From positions 1 to 64,000 of the forward strand of contig NZ_AAWS01000026.1 in assembly GCF_000169175.1 (NCBI RefSeq): a stretch of 64,000 nt of DNA, given 5' to 3'. Made by a program: the position numbers and the translations under genes. This document shows positions 1-8,879 of the stretch, one piece after another. This DNA comes from Microscilla marina ATCC 23134 (GTDB lineage Bacteria; Bacteroidota; Bacteroidia; Cytophagales; Microscillaceae). Under the pieces are notes generated by a model, which was given only the letters and a program-made list of their open reading frames with translations, had not been told where the DNA came from and searched no databases. Numbering within the stretch: the stretch's first letter is position 1; the number at the start of each line of letters is the position of its first letter.

Positions 1-62
1 TAAAAAAGGCTAAAAATACTAATGTTCAGTTACTTATGGGTATAGCTTTCCACGTGAAAGTA

Positions 63-195
63 CTACTTTTTGATGATATTTATGTATTTGTCTATGTCAT
101 CTTTTGGGAATAGGGTATTTTTTAAGGTTAACATTTTAATCAATTCCTGGTGCTCTTTATCTAAAGAAGCTCTTAAGCAGAATTGTTCATTACAT
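63..195 (-). pseudogene. decayed coding remnant
   Basis: Reading the minus strand leftward from about 195 gives a peptide of roughly 40 residues that looks coding, with segments such as LDKEHQELIKML and FPKDDIDKYINIIKK, ending at a TAG at 63-65. An in-frame stop lies just upstream and there is no start codon. I do not recognise the family. It is most likely the tail of a dead gene. Confidence 0.35.
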
Positions 196-258
196 TACTC
201 ACTTGCAATAAAACAACTATAGGCGCTTAAAATCATTTTAAAAAGAGAGGTAAGGTGA

Positions 259-402
259 CTCTTTCCACCCACACCTTTTGGGAAAGATAGACTAAATAAA
301 GCATTGGAGCACATAGAGTTATTTTTTGGAAAAGTAGGTGTCAAAGCCAAGAAAATAGAGGAGATAAAAACAGAGTTGACTCAATCTGTAAAAAAAAGCT
401 AA
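259..402 (+). pseudogene. short ORF tail, probable gene remnant
   Basis: An open frame from 259 to the stop at 400-402 encodes a lysine-rich helical tail containing NKALEHIELFFGKVGVKAKK. It has no start codon and a stop lies directly upstream, at 256-258. No family is recognised. The rest of 1-586 holds no gene that I can support. Confidence 0.3.
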
Positions 403-586
403 CAATATTAACCTGCTGATAAATAGTGCTTTACACTTTTAATCTAATGCATTGTCCCAAGTATTGTCCTCAACAAATGCCCTTGTAATCCTTGGATCAG
501 ATGCATACTTACCTCAAATTAGCTTCTGTAACTATCGCAGTTATATTACACTTAATAATTTTTCATTCTTAAATTTTTATAAAACA

Positions 587-1237
587 ATGAAAATCATAAA
601 ATATGCATTGTCAATTTTTATGTTCTTGCTCATCACAATGCAAGACAAAGCGCAAGCGCAAACTACTACTGTCAGACAAAATGTGATTTTTGATGGGTCG
701 CTCGATAGCAAAGATTCGTGGCGATTTCACCGCTCTAATAATAATTATGGATTGTATGTAGGGCGCGACCCTCAGGGAAATGCGGGCAATCAATGGGAGT
801 TTTTATTTAGATCAGGGGGTACTTTTGAAGCCAAATTTATTCAGATAGGAAGTGTAATTGGTGGAAACAGAAGTACCAGCTATACTGGCAAACGTCCTGT
901 CGGCAATACCTACCGTTTGTCGGTAGATGGTCACATCATTACAGAAAACGTAACTACCCTGCCTAGTGGTAGCTGGCCAGATTACGTGTTTGAAAAAGAC
1001 TACCAATTGCAAAGTTTGAGTGAGATAGAATCATACATTCAAAAAAACAAGCACTTGCCCAATGTGCCTTCTGCCAAGCAAGTATTAAGTCAAGGGTTTG
1101 AGTTGAATGAGATGACCAAGGCATTGCTCCAAAACATAGAAGTGTTGACCTTACATACCATTGCTCAACAAAAGCAATTGAAAAAGCAGGCGCAAGCCAT
1201 TGAAATACTTCAGAAAAAACTAGCTAATCAAAAATAA
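587..1237 (+). CDS. secreted tail-fibre-like protein, 216 aa
   Basis: This is a probable exported structural protein. I start it at the ATG at 587 because it gives a clean signal peptide (MKIIKYALSIFMFLLITMQDKAQA), whereas the longer frame from 452 adds an unlikely leader. The body is beta-rich with a YGLYVGRDPQGN segment. The C-terminal third carries a pattern often seen in Bacteroidota phage-tail-fibre or endosialidase-chaperone-like proteins: WPDYVFEKDYQLQSLSEIE, then KHLPNVPSAKQV, then a heptad-like coiled coil (about residues 165-216). In such proteins the region trimerises or anchors beta-structured fibres. That role is family knowledge and is not shown here. The following gene begins 50 bp downstream. 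Confidence 0.7.
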   Translation: MKIIKYALSIFMFLLITMQDKAQAQTTTVRQNVIFDGSLDSKDSWRFHRSNNNYGLYVGRDPQGNAGNQWEFLFRSGGTFEAKFIQIGSVIGGNRSTSYTGKRPVGNTYRLSVDGHIITENVTTLPSGSWPDYVFEKDYQLQSLSEIESYIQKNKHLPNVPSAKQVLSQGFELNEMTKALLQNIEVLTLHTIAQQKQLKKQAQAIEILQKKLANQK

Positions 1238-1244
1238 ATTACTT

Positions 1245-1271
1245 GAGGGAAGGTAGTGTGCCTTCCCTCTT
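1245..1271 (+). terminator. hairpin after the tail-fibre-like gene
   Basis: AGGGAAGGTA and TGCCTTCCCT form a near-perfect stem just after the stop at 1237. The T-tract is short, so it could be a weak terminator or an mRNA-end hairpin. An in-frame TTG at 1243 sits in this hairpin, which argues against using it as the start of the next gene. Confidence 0.5.
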
Positions 1272-1287
1272 ATTCACTATCCATTTT

Positions 1288-2364
1288 ATGCGCTATCAAA
1301 TCACAAAAAAAGTTTCTCTCTTAGCCCTTAGTGTCTTTGTGTTTGCTGTAACCCTTGGGCATACCTGGGTTCCTTACTCGACAAAGCTTCCGGAAAGTTA
1401 TCAAATAAAGCTTTCAGCGTATGGCTTCTTTAAGGGTAAACTAGCTGATTTGCAGCCAGTCAATGGAGTGGTTCCTTATACACTTAATACACCTCTTTTT
1501 TCTGATTACGCCCAAAAAGTACGCTTTATAAAACTGCCCCAAGGCAAAAAAACCAGCTATAATGCCAAAGAAGTCTTTGACTTTCCGGTAGGGACTATTC
1601 TTATCAAAAATTTCTTTTACCCTATAGATGAACGCTCTCCGGCAAAAGGTAAACGCCTGGTGGAAACTCGCTTACTGATCCATGAAGCAAGCGGCTGGAA
1701 AGCTTTACCTTATGTTTGGAATGATGAACAAACTGATGCTTTACTTGAAATTGCGGGCGAAACCAAGCAAGTAAGCTGGATAGATAAAAAAGGAAAAAAT
1801 CGCCATCTAGGATATATGATTCCTAATATGAATCAGTGCAAAGGGTGTCATGTACGGGGCAAAAAAATGATGCCAATTGGCCCCAGTGCCCGTCAGTTGA
1901 ATGGTAAATTAACATATAGTAATCACAAAAAAATAAATCAACTGCTGTACTGGCAAAAAACAGGGATGCTACAAGGCCTACCTGCATTAAGTCAGGTGCC
2001 CAAAGCTCCTGTATGGAATGATCCTTCTACAGGAGATCTCAACGCCCGTGCCCGTATTTGGTTAGACATCAATTGTGGGCATTGCCACCGTCCGGATGGG
2101 CCTGCCAACACCTCTGGCTTATTTTTATATATCCACGAACAAAATATGGCAAAGCTTGGGGTATATAAATCTCCTATTGCCGCAGGCAGAGCCGCACAGT
2201 ATGCTAAATATGACATACTACCAGGAGAACCTAATCAATCTTTAATCGTGACCCGTCTTGAAGCTACTGATCCTGGAATAAGAATGCCCGAATTAGGAAG
2301 ACAAATGGTACACCAGGAAAGTATTAAGTTACTCAAACAATGGATAAAAAGGCTTAACAAGTAA
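1288..2364 (+). CDS. diheme c-type conserved protein (SO_2930/HNE_0200-like)
   Basis: The 358-aa protein has an N-terminal hydrophobic signal or anchor (about residues 7-25) and two c-type haem motifs, CKGCH at 184-188 and CGHCH at 263-267. It is therefore periplasmic or surface-exposed. The order of an N-terminal beta region (NTPLFSDYAQK, FPVGTILIKNFFYP), then MNQCKGCH, then DINCGHCHRPDGPANTSGL, then PGEPNQSLIVTRL matches a conserved family of uncharacterised diheme proteins in Proteobacteria and Bacteroidota. Electron transfer or a copper/haem redox role is likely, but no substrate can be named. The ATG at 1288 is chosen because upstream alternatives use TTG inside a hairpin. A strong terminator follows, so the gene is probably monocistronic or the last of its unit. 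Confidence 0.75.
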   Translation: MRYQITKKVSLLALSVFVFAVTLGHTWVPYSTKLPESYQIKLSAYGFFKGKLADLQPVNGVVPYTLNTPLFSDYAQKVRFIKLPQGKKTSYNAKEVFDFPVGTILIKNFFYPIDERSPAKGKRLVETRLLIHEASGWKALPYVWNDEQTDALLEIAGETKQVSWIDKKGKNRHLGYMIPNMNQCKGCHVRGKKMMPIGPSARQLNGKLTYSNHKKINQLLYWQKTGMLQGLPALSQVPKAPVWNDPSTGDLNARARIWLDINCGHCHRPDGPANTSGLFLYIHEQNMAKLGVYKSPIAAGRAAQYAKYDILPGEPNQSLIVTRLEATDPGIRMPELGRQMVHQESIKLLKQWIKRLNK

Positions 2365-2422
2365 ATAGATTGGGATAATGAACCTCCTTGCTTATGATAG
2401 ATGTAGGCAAGTGTAGAAGAAG

Positions 2423-2451
2423 AAAAAAGGAGTTTTTGACTCCTTTTTTTC
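2423..2451 (+). terminator. intrinsic terminator
   Basis: The stem AAAAGGAGT/GACTCCTTTT has a short loop and a run of T's, and lies 60 bp after the diheme gene. The stretch 2452-2701 is AT-rich leader for the next gene. The open frame spanning 2388-2705 runs through this terminator and looks spurious. Confidence 0.85.
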
Positions 2452-2701
2452 TGTATAGCTCACTTCTTTGGTATATTGTTATTTGTCATCAGTGTTGCAT
2501 AAACTATTTTTTCTTACAAAATATAAAACAATGTACTGAGAGCTTTCTAAATTTTTATAAGTATACATTATTTCATTATCCTTCACCTATTTTTTGCGTC
2601 TGGTGCCTGTTTTCTTTCCCCTTTATTCAGGGGTTTATAAAACATATTCGACGCAAGAGTTTTCAACAGTTTATTGTATTATTTAAATCTTTCAATCAAC
2701 C

Positions 2702-5700
2702 ATGAGAGTTTCATTTATAATGCTATGTATTATGTTGCCTATATTGGTAACTGCCCAAAATAAAAGGCTCATTGACTCGCTAAGTCAACGGCTAAAAAAC
2801 ACAGCTTCTGATAAGCAAAAAATAGAACTATACAATTCAATTGCCTGGCAATACCGTCGCACCCATTTATCAAAAAACCAACATTACGCCCAACAAGCAC
2901 TTCAGTTGTCTGAGCAAATAGGTACTGCTGAAGGCAAAGCAGAAGCGTATTATGCAATGGGAGGTGGATTGATGGAAAGTGGTAAGTATGATGAAGCCTC
3001 TAAACTATATCATCGGGTACTAAGCATTTCTAAAAATGTGCAATATTCGCTGGGACAAGCCAAGGGTTATAACGGTTTAGGTGCGTTGCATGAATATAAA
3101 CAAAGCTACGCTCAATCAATTATGTACCATCGCAAATCTCTCGAAATAAAGCTGAGAATTGGGATTTTACCAGAAGTCGCCAATAGTTATTATAACATTG
3201 GTAATACATATCGCAGGTGGGAAAAGTATGACTCCGCAGCCGTTTATATTCATAAAGCTACTCAAATGGCTTTACGAATTGGACGTACGGGGCAAGCTGC
3301 TGATAGTTATGATATATTGGCAATTATTAAAGAAAATCAAGGTAAATTTACCGAAGCCCTTGAGCACTATGTCCGTGCCATTAGTCTATGGGAGAAAATG
3401 GGTAACCATGCCCAAACTGCTTTAATTTATAATGACAAGGGGTACCTTTATCAAAGAATGGGTGAATTTGCCAAAGCCCTTTATGCACATAATAAAGCGT
3501 TGGCATTATATAAGCGGATAAATTATATAAAAGGGTGTTCACGAGTTTATTTTGGTTTGGGAAGCCTCTATTGGCGGCAAAACAAGTACACCCAGGCAAT
3601 TAAATACTACCGCCAAGCGCTGCAAATAGACCTTCAGTTGAACAGACAAATGCATGCAGCAAGTGCATATCAGAACATTGGAGGACTCTATAGTGATCAG
3701 GCAAAATATAAAGAAGCCCTTCATTATTACCGTAAATCTTTAGAAATAAGACTCAAATCAGGTAATAAATATCAGATTGCCAAAAGTTATTTATATATAG
3801 GGCAAGTATATAAAAACAAGAATGAGTACAACAAAGCCAGAAAATATTATTTGAAAATCATTGCTATGAAAAATCAGCTAAACGATGATATTCATATAGC
3901 CAAAACCTATTATGGGCTTGGGGTTACTTATTGGTATAGTGGCAATTATCCAAAGGCACTTGATTATTACCAAAAAGCCCTTTCAACATACCAGAAAAAT
4001 AACCACAAAGAAGAAATTGCCAGATGTTATGATGCCATTGGAATTGTACATGCACAGCAGCAAAACTATGCCTTGGCATTGAAGTTTCTGCTGGAGTCTG
4101 AGATGCTGAAGAAACAACTCAATGATAAAAGCAGCTTGATTTATTGTTATAATAATATAGGCAACCTTTATCAAGATAACCATCAATACTTTCTGGCCAA
4201 AGCGTATTTTGAAAAAGCACTCACATTGGCAAAATCGATCAATGCACCTCAGGAGATTGCCAATACTTATCTTCAATTAGGGTATTTGGAAGTAAAAAAG
4301 AAAAACCCTTCACAAGCAATAGCTTATTTTAGTAAAGTAAAGAAGATGAATAATATTAATACAGAAGCTTTGCTACAGGTTAAGATTTATTGGGGAGTAG
4401 CCTGTGTCTATTTGAAGGATTTTCCAGAGGCATTGTTGTTACTTAATGAAGGGTTAAAAACAGCTCAAAAACAACATAGATTATTACTTGTGAAAGTAGC
4501 TGCTAAAAATCAAGCTAAAGCTTATGAAGCATTAGGTAGTTACAAAAAGGCTTATAACAGTCATCAAATTTTTAAAGAGGTTTCAGACAGCTTAAATAAT
4601 GTAAAGGTTACCAGAAAAATAACCCTGCTACAGGCAAGGCATACATTTAACCAAGAAAAAGACTCTATGCAACGAGTCCAGGCGCAAGAGAAAGCACTGT
4701 TTCAGAATAAAATGATACAAAAAGACCTGACCAATCGCCTTCAGTCTCGTACCCTTTTATTTGTCTCATTAGGACTACTGACTACACTACTTTTTGCCTT
4801 TTACATAAACAAAAGCCGTCAGGTAAAACAGCAGCTGAACCATATATTGATTAATCAACAGCAAGAGCTGAAGTATAAAAATGAAATTCTCGAAATGAGT
4901 AAAGAAGAAATTACTACACAAAGAGATATGCTTGAAGAACAAAAACAAGTATTGTCGTTGTATAAAGACCGTACAGGGCAAAGCTTCAGGTCTGCCAGAC
5001 GAATTCAGAAAGCTTTTCTTCCATCCAAAGAGTACCTCTCTTCTATTTTTAGCGACTTTTTTGTATTGTATTTACCCAAAGATGTGGTTTCAGGTGATTT
5101 CTATTGGGCAACCGAAGTAAACAATACAAAGCTTATGGTAGTAGGTGATTGTACAGGACACGGAGTATCTGGTGCTTTTACTACAATGATTACCCATAAA
5201 TTACTTGATCAGGTCATCAATGTTGAGCAGACTATTTGCCCGGTTACTATCCTCAACAAGATGCAAGACGCATTTCAGCAAAAACTGATGGATGATAAAA
5301 ATCGCTATGTAGACATAGGGCTGGATGTTACTGTACTTGCAATTGAACCTAAACAATCGCAAGTACAAATAAACTTCGCTGGAGCAAGGCAGAGCTTATG
5401 CTATATGCTACCTCAAAACAACAAAATTCACTATATTCCGGGTACCCGTAAGTCAATAGGAGGAATGCGTTTAAAAAATCGGAAGTTTGAAAATCACCAA
5501 ATATTGTTTCCTGAGGGTAGCCTACTGTATATGGGGTCTGATGGATTGGCTGATCAAAGTAATAGTGACTCTAAAAGATTTGGTACAAACCGCCTTTTAG
5601 AAATGTTGGAAAAGAATTATCAATTATCGATGAAACGCCAAAAAAACAAACTGATGAATGAACTTTTTAAATATATGGAGGGTGTAGAACAACGAGATGA

Positions 5701-5728
5701 TATTTTATGGGTAGGAGTTAAACTATAA
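2702..5728 (+). CDS. TPR-repeat SpoIIE-type (PP2C-like) phosphatase, 1008 aa
   Basis: This is a probable signalling phosphatase. An N-terminal signal peptide (MRVSFIMLCIMLPILVTAQN) is followed by about 15 tetratricopeptide repeats (roughly residues 25-660) with recurring AxxYYxxAL patterns. One membrane helix lies at about 683-702, then a coiled coil at 705-760, then a C-terminal SpoIIE/PP2C domain from about 785. Metal-binding signatures are visible as DVVSGDFYW and VGDCTGHGVSGAF (about 797-825), and the domain ends with QRDDILWVGVKL. The topology implies periplasmic TPRs relaying to a cytoplasmic phosphatase that would act on phospho-serine/threonine of a partner such as an anti-sigma antagonist. 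That partner role comes from the family; none is encoded nearby. This architecture is expanded in Cytophagales, and three relatives of the catalytic domain occur elsewhere in this window. Confidence 0.85.
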   Translation: MRVSFIMLCIMLPILVTAQNKRLIDSLSQRLKNTASDKQKIELYNSIAWQYRRTHLSKNQHYAQQALQLSEQIGTAEGKAEAYYAMGGGLMESGKYDEASKLYHRVLSISKNVQYSLGQAKGYNGLGALHEYKQSYAQSIMYHRKSLEIKLRIGILPEVANSYYNIGNTYRRWEKYDSAAVYIHKATQMALRIGRTGQAADSYDILAIIKENQGKFTEALEHYVRAISLWEKMGNHAQTALIYNDKGYLYQRMGEFAKALYAHNKALALYKRINYIKGCSRVYFGLGSLYWRQNKYTQAIKYYRQALQIDLQLNRQMHAASAYQNIGGLYSDQAKYKEALHYYRKSLEIRLKSGNKYQIAKSYLYIGQVYKNKNEYNKARKYYLKIIAMKNQLNDDIHIAKTYYGLGVTYWYSGNYPKALDYYQKALSTYQKNNHKEEIARCYDAIGIVHAQQQNYALALKFLLESEMLKKQLNDKSSLIYCYNNIGNLYQDNHQYFLAKAYFEKALTLAKSINAPQEIANTYLQLGYLEVKKKNPSQAIAYFSKVKKMNNINTEALLQVKIYWGVACVYLKDFPEALLLLNEGLKTAQKQHRLLLVKVAAKNQAKAYEALGSYKKAYNSHQIFKEVSDSLNNVKVTRKITLLQARHTFNQEKDSMQRVQAQEKALFQNKMIQKDLTNRLQSRTLLFVSLGLLTTLLFAFYINKSRQVKQQLNHILINQQQELKYKNEILEMSKEEITTQRDMLEEQKQVLSLYKDRTGQSFRSARRIQKAFLPSKEYLSSIFSDFFVLYLPKDVVSGDFYWATEVNNTKLMVVGDCTGHGVSGAFTTMITHKLLDQVINVEQTICPVTILNKMQDAFQQKLMDDKNRYVDIGLDVTVLAIEPKQSQVQINFAGARQSLCYMLPQNNKIHYIPGTRKSIGGMRLKNRKFENHQILFPEGSLLYMGSDGLADQSNSDSKRFGTNRLLEMLEKNYQLSMKRQKNKLMNELFKYMEGVEQRDDILWVGVKL

Positions 5729-5770
5729 AAGTAATCTACAGGTGCCTTTCTCTCTAAATTAAACTATTTT

Positions 5771-5809
5771 AAAACCACACAAAGCGAACAGCACTTTGTG
5801 TGGTTTTTT
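5771..5809 (+). terminator. intrinsic terminator
   Basis: AAAACCACACAAAG and CTTTGTGTGGTTTT form a long stem followed by T's, 43 bp after the TPR/SpoIIE gene stop. Confidence 0.9.
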
Positions 5810-5839
5810 CATTATCTCTTGCAAGCCTTCTTGCTTGTG

Positions 5840-6100
5840 TTACTCAGTTAAATGTCCCCTTTCTTCTGGTTGGTCTTCAATGTAACTTATTAAATCCAAT
5901 TCCAGTTTTTTTGCCCATCCGATAAGTTCCTCTCCATCTACCCAAATTCAATGAGGTTTCTTCTTTTTTGAGAGTTGTCAGCAATTTTTTAGCATCTACA
6001 TTTTCTGAGACACAGGCATCTCATATATAAATCCTCAATATTAATCCCAGTGCATAAGTAAGACACTTTTTAAGGCTACTCAGTATTCCAAAGATTTATA
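5840..6100 (-). pseudogene. decayed gene with in-frame stop and frameshift
   Basis: On the minus strand a coherent peptide can be followed from about 6100 down to the TAA at 5840-5842. It includes LTYALGLILRIY, a stop, SENVDAKKLLTTLKKEE, a one-base frame change near 5945, then GEELIGWAKKLELDLISYIE, and ends EERGHLTE. I do not recognise the family. The rest of 6101-6736 is AT-rich and shows no gene that I can support. Confidence 0.45.
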
Positions 6101-6736
6101 TTTTCATGTGAAGTAAAAGGAGGCATTGTACTAAGATTATATTTGGGACTGTTCATAGAATTGTGTCATTTAAATTATTAGGAGCGCACTTTGTTCTCTT
6201 ACCTTAATATGGACCAGAGAATACATCCACCTGGATTTTTCAAAAAGCAATCTATATAACTCCTTGCCTGGCATTTATGCCACACCAACCCTTGATTAAA
6301 TTGACAATTCAAACAAGAGTACATCCCTTTGAGATTCAATTCAAATACTTGTTAAATATCTGATATTCAATTGTTTAGTTATTTGATTTATTAACTTATT
6401 CCCCTCTCCTGTCCCCTTATAATCCATAGTCAAAACTTGCTTTCGGTGATTAGCTTGTATTATCTTAGCTTTCGTAATTGTGACTGTTAATCGCTTATAT
6501 ATTTTACTTCTGAATACACTACTTAGTGTAAAGTATACAGTGATTAAGCACTAAATAAATTACTTCTCTTTATTGAAAACACTGATTATTGAAAACACAT
6601 GAACATGGGAGTAATTTGGAATCGCAACACAGGCCTGTTCCCGTAATATCAAGTCGGGGTATTTTGAAAGTAGAAATCAATTAGTTTCCAGCTTTTTATC
6701 CAAGTATTATTTATCTATTTCTTAAGATTAGCTATT

Positions 6737-6994
6737 ATGAATCGTCAACCAAACACTAAGTCCACTAACATTAATAATTACATTCAACAATTGGTACATT
6801 GCCTAGATACTCTCAACGATCAATCTTTTTGGCAATACGCCCGGTTTTATGGCATTCTTGCTGAAAACTTTCAATATGATCGCTATAAAGCCACCGTCAT
6901 GCTATTAAAAGCAAACAGGATGAATAATAGTTTTGCAAAAAAAGAACTCAGGCACCTGGGTTTTCAATCTGTTCCAGTCAAAAAAGTAAGCTAA
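6737..6994 (+). CDS. small protein, first of three paralogues (85 aa)
   Basis: This small soluble protein of unknown function has no signal peptide. Its core is LDTLNDQSFWQYARFYGIL, then an alanine/leucine segment, then FAKKELRHLGFQ. The same ordered motif FWxYxxxYGxxxxN...A...L...FxxxxFAxxELxxL recurs in the two genes that follow at 7315 and 7582, so the three are divergent tandem paralogues. The predicted content is almost entirely helical and short, which would suit a regulatory or adaptor protein, but no function can be assigned. It is separated from the second copy by about 320 bp that includes a terminator-like hairpin, so it is probably transcribed separately. Confidence 0.65.
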   Translation: MNRQPNTKSTNINNYIQQLVHCLDTLNDQSFWQYARFYGILAENFQYDRYKATVMLLKANRMNNSFAKKELRHLGFQSVPVKKVS

Positions 6995-7243
6995 CTTCCG
7001 CTTTAGATTTAATCAAGTCATCAACGACATAGTATGACTTGGTTGTACTATCCTTTACTAATGAAAGATAGCGTTGTTAAGGTCCCTAACTGGCAGATAG
7101 CAAAAGACAAATGTTTGAATTCCGAATTAATGCATTTGATTTTGTGAAACACCCATGTTTTTGGTTTTTCTACGAAAAAAACAAATGCTTCATGTAGAAG
7201 ACTATTAACATATTACTCTGACCAAGAATGAGGGTTTACTCTG

Positions 7244-7276
7244 AAAACAGGAGGTATTTTACCTCTTGTTTTTTTA
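7244..7276 (+). terminator. intrinsic terminator between paralogues
   Basis: AACAGGAGGTA pairs with TACCTCTTGTT with one wobble, followed by seven T's. It lies upstream of the second small gene and argues against starting that gene at 7228. The stretch 6995-7243 holds nothing else that I recognise. Confidence 0.7.
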
Positions 7277-7314
7277 CTCATCAATCAGTTTATCATATTT
7301 TATTCAAGTATATA

Positions 7315-7572
7315 ATGCACCACTACAATATCAGAAACAAGTCAAATACAAAAGGTGAGTATACTCATCAGTGGAAAAAGATAGTTTGTTCATTAGATAA
7401 TAACGTTTTTTGGCACTATGCAGGGATGTATGGACTGATACCAAAAAACTATCAAAATAACCGTGAAAAAGCCAGTAAGCATCTATTGAATGCCAGCTTT
7501 GTAAGTGAAGAGTTTGCAAAAAAAGAACTTAACTATTTTAGAGTACAGGCACAAAATTTCCGTAAGTTTTAA
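7315..7572 (+). CDS. small protein, second of three paralogues (85 aa)
   Basis: This is a paralogue of the 6737 gene. It carries SLDNNVFWHYAGMYGLIPKNY, an internal helix, and SEEFAKKELNYF in the same order and spacing. I use the ATG at 7315 because it gives exactly the length of its neighbours and avoids a leader that would run through the terminator hairpin at 7244-7276. The third copy starts only 9 bp after this stop, so these two are very likely co-transcribed. The function is unknown. The conserved aromatic FWxY and the acidic-to-FAxxEL tail are the residues to watch. Confidence 0.65.
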   Translation: MHHYNIRNKSNTKGEYTHQWKKIVCSLDNNVFWHYAGMYGLIPKNYQNNREKASKHLLNASFVSEEFAKKELNYFRVQAQNFRKF

Positions 7573-7581
7573 AATCCTTTA

Positions 7582-7845
7582 ATGAAAAAAAATAACGACA
7601 AAATGATGGATAGTTCAGAAATGCCTGCTCCAAAAGTAACTAAAAAGCCTTATATTGAATTATGGAGTCAGAAATTACATACTTTAGATGACACTAACTT
7701 TTGGGAGTACCTAAAACTATATGGGATTGTTCAGAAAAATAATAATGGCTGCAGACTCCAAGCTTTAAACAAACTCATTCGAGCCCCTTTTGTTGATGAA
7801 AAATTTGCAGTAAGGGAGCTCATGTACCTGAAAAATATAGAGTAA
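7582..7845 (+). CDS. small protein, third of three paralogues (87 aa)
   Basis: This third copy has TLDDTNFWEYLKLYGIV, a helix with ALNKLIRAPF, and DEKFAVRELMYL. Its N-terminus is longer and charged (KKNNDKMMDSSEMPAPK) and unlike the other two. It lies 9 bp downstream of the second copy. Sequence identity among the three is low outside the motif, so they are old duplicates and not recent repeats. The family is unknown to me. Confidence 0.65.
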   Translation: MKKNNDKMMDSSEMPAPKVTKKPYIELWSQKLHTLDDTNFWEYLKLYGIVQKNNNGCRLQALNKLIRAPFVDEKFAVRELMYLKNIE

Positions 7846-7974
7846 TATAGTAAGCTATTATAGAATAGTTGAAAAGGTAAGCCATCTTTCATCGTAAAAG
7901 TATGCTTACCTTAAATATTGACTTACAGGTTGCTTTGTATAGATTTACAGTAGTTATGGGCTTTTCACTTTCTT

Positions 7975-8090
7975 TTACCCCTCCTGCACCATCATTGCCC
8001 CATTGATCTTGCGCACAATTTCCTGCACAATAAAATCGGCTGATTGTTGCACCTCCTGACCTTTGGTATCTAGTGCCTTAGTCTCTAAAT
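7975..8090 (-). pseudogene. C-terminal remnant of an unknown gene
   Basis: The minus strand reads ETKALDTKGQEVQQSADFIV and then EIVRKINGAMMVQEG before a TAA at 7975-7977. An in-frame stop and the repeat element at 8109-8317 lie immediately upstream, so the gene has lost its front part. The family is not recognised. Confidence 0.4.
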
Positions 8091-8108
8091 AAGTCTACTA
8101 TTAATTGT

Positions 8109-8317
8109 GATGAATTAACTTCGTTGAGCTCGCGAAAAGCTCGGTTTTGTTTTCTGGCGCACTTCAAAAAGTGCGCATAGCCGTAGCTACGTAAGTTTTT
8201 TGAAGTAAAGTCAGCAAGCAAAAGTTTACAGTCCTCCGAGAACAAGCTCGGAGCTGTGAGCTGAACTTGATTCAGGCAGACCGAAAAACCGAGCCTATTT
8301 CTAAATCTTAATTCATC
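8109..8317. repeat. MITE-like hairpin element with 10-bp terminal inverted repeats
   Basis: The 209-bp segment is bounded by GATGAATTAA and TTAATTCATC. A second inverted pair lies inside (GCTCGGTTTT near 8140 and AAAACCGAGC near 8285), as does a central hairpin around GCATAGCCGTAGCTACG. It encodes nothing. Related pieces occur near 12119-12282, 25640-25740 and 59150-59350. Confidence 0.6.
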
Positions 8318-8381
8318 GGGGCAGCTATGCTGTGGCGAGCCTTGCGAAGCTAATGTGTAAAGGGGTTTAGTTCCCGAAACA

Positions 8382-8822
8382 TTAGCCCAAAAACCTTGCT
8401 TTGAGCTCAGGGGTAGGCATCATACATTCATCTTTTTTGCCATACCAACGATACCTGTTTTTAGCAATGAAGTCATACACCGCATCTCGGATAAAACGAG
8501 GTACAATAATAAACCCGTACAACAAACGCCAGGCTCCACCAAACTCACGCGCTACCCTAAGCGCTGCCGTAGATTTTATATAATGCGTATCGCTCTCTAT
8601 CATCACAAAAGAATCAAGGTCGTCTACCGGGCGGTTAAACTTCCGCAATAATGCCTGTCCTACCTCAGATTGTAGCGAAGCAAATAGAAATTTTTCTTGT
8701 TTATCTCTCTTAATAATGGTTTGTACTGCATCATCACACAAATTGCACACTCCATCAAATAGTACAATAGGTTGGGTAGTTTGAGGAACTTGAGTAGGGG
8801 GTTGTGTTGTCTGTGTTTTCAT
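8382..8822 (-). CDS. DCC-family (DUF393) thiol-disulfide oxidoreductase-like protein
   Basis: The 146-aa cytoplasmic protein has the family signature PIVLFDGVCNLCDDAVQTIIKRD (starting at about residue 18) with the paired cysteines C26 and C29. A C-terminal YRWYGKKDECMMP segment is also typical. The family is thought to be redox-active through its DxxCxxC motif, but its substrates are unknown. The start at 8822 gives the usual length, although the first 17 residues are a Thr/Gln/Pro-rich extension that the family does not need. It lies 57 bp downstream of the DUF72 gene on the same strand and may share its transcript. Confidence 0.85.
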   Translation of the reverse strand: MKTQTTQPPTQVPQTTQPIVLFDGVCNLCDDAVQTIIKRDKQEKFLFASLQSEVGQALLRKFNRPVDDLDSFVMIESDTHYIKSTAALRVAREFGGAWRLLYGFIIVPRFIRDAVYDFIAKNRYRWYGKKDECMMPTPELKARFLG

Positions 8823-8879
8823 AGTTTATATAACGTCTTGCAACTATTCAAAGTTTCAGTATTTTCTGAAAGTTGTGTG

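Noticed and set aside
2388-2705. 105-codon frame before the TPR/SpoIIE gene
   Set aside because: It runs through a strong terminator and has low-complexity hydrophobic composition with no recognisable domain.
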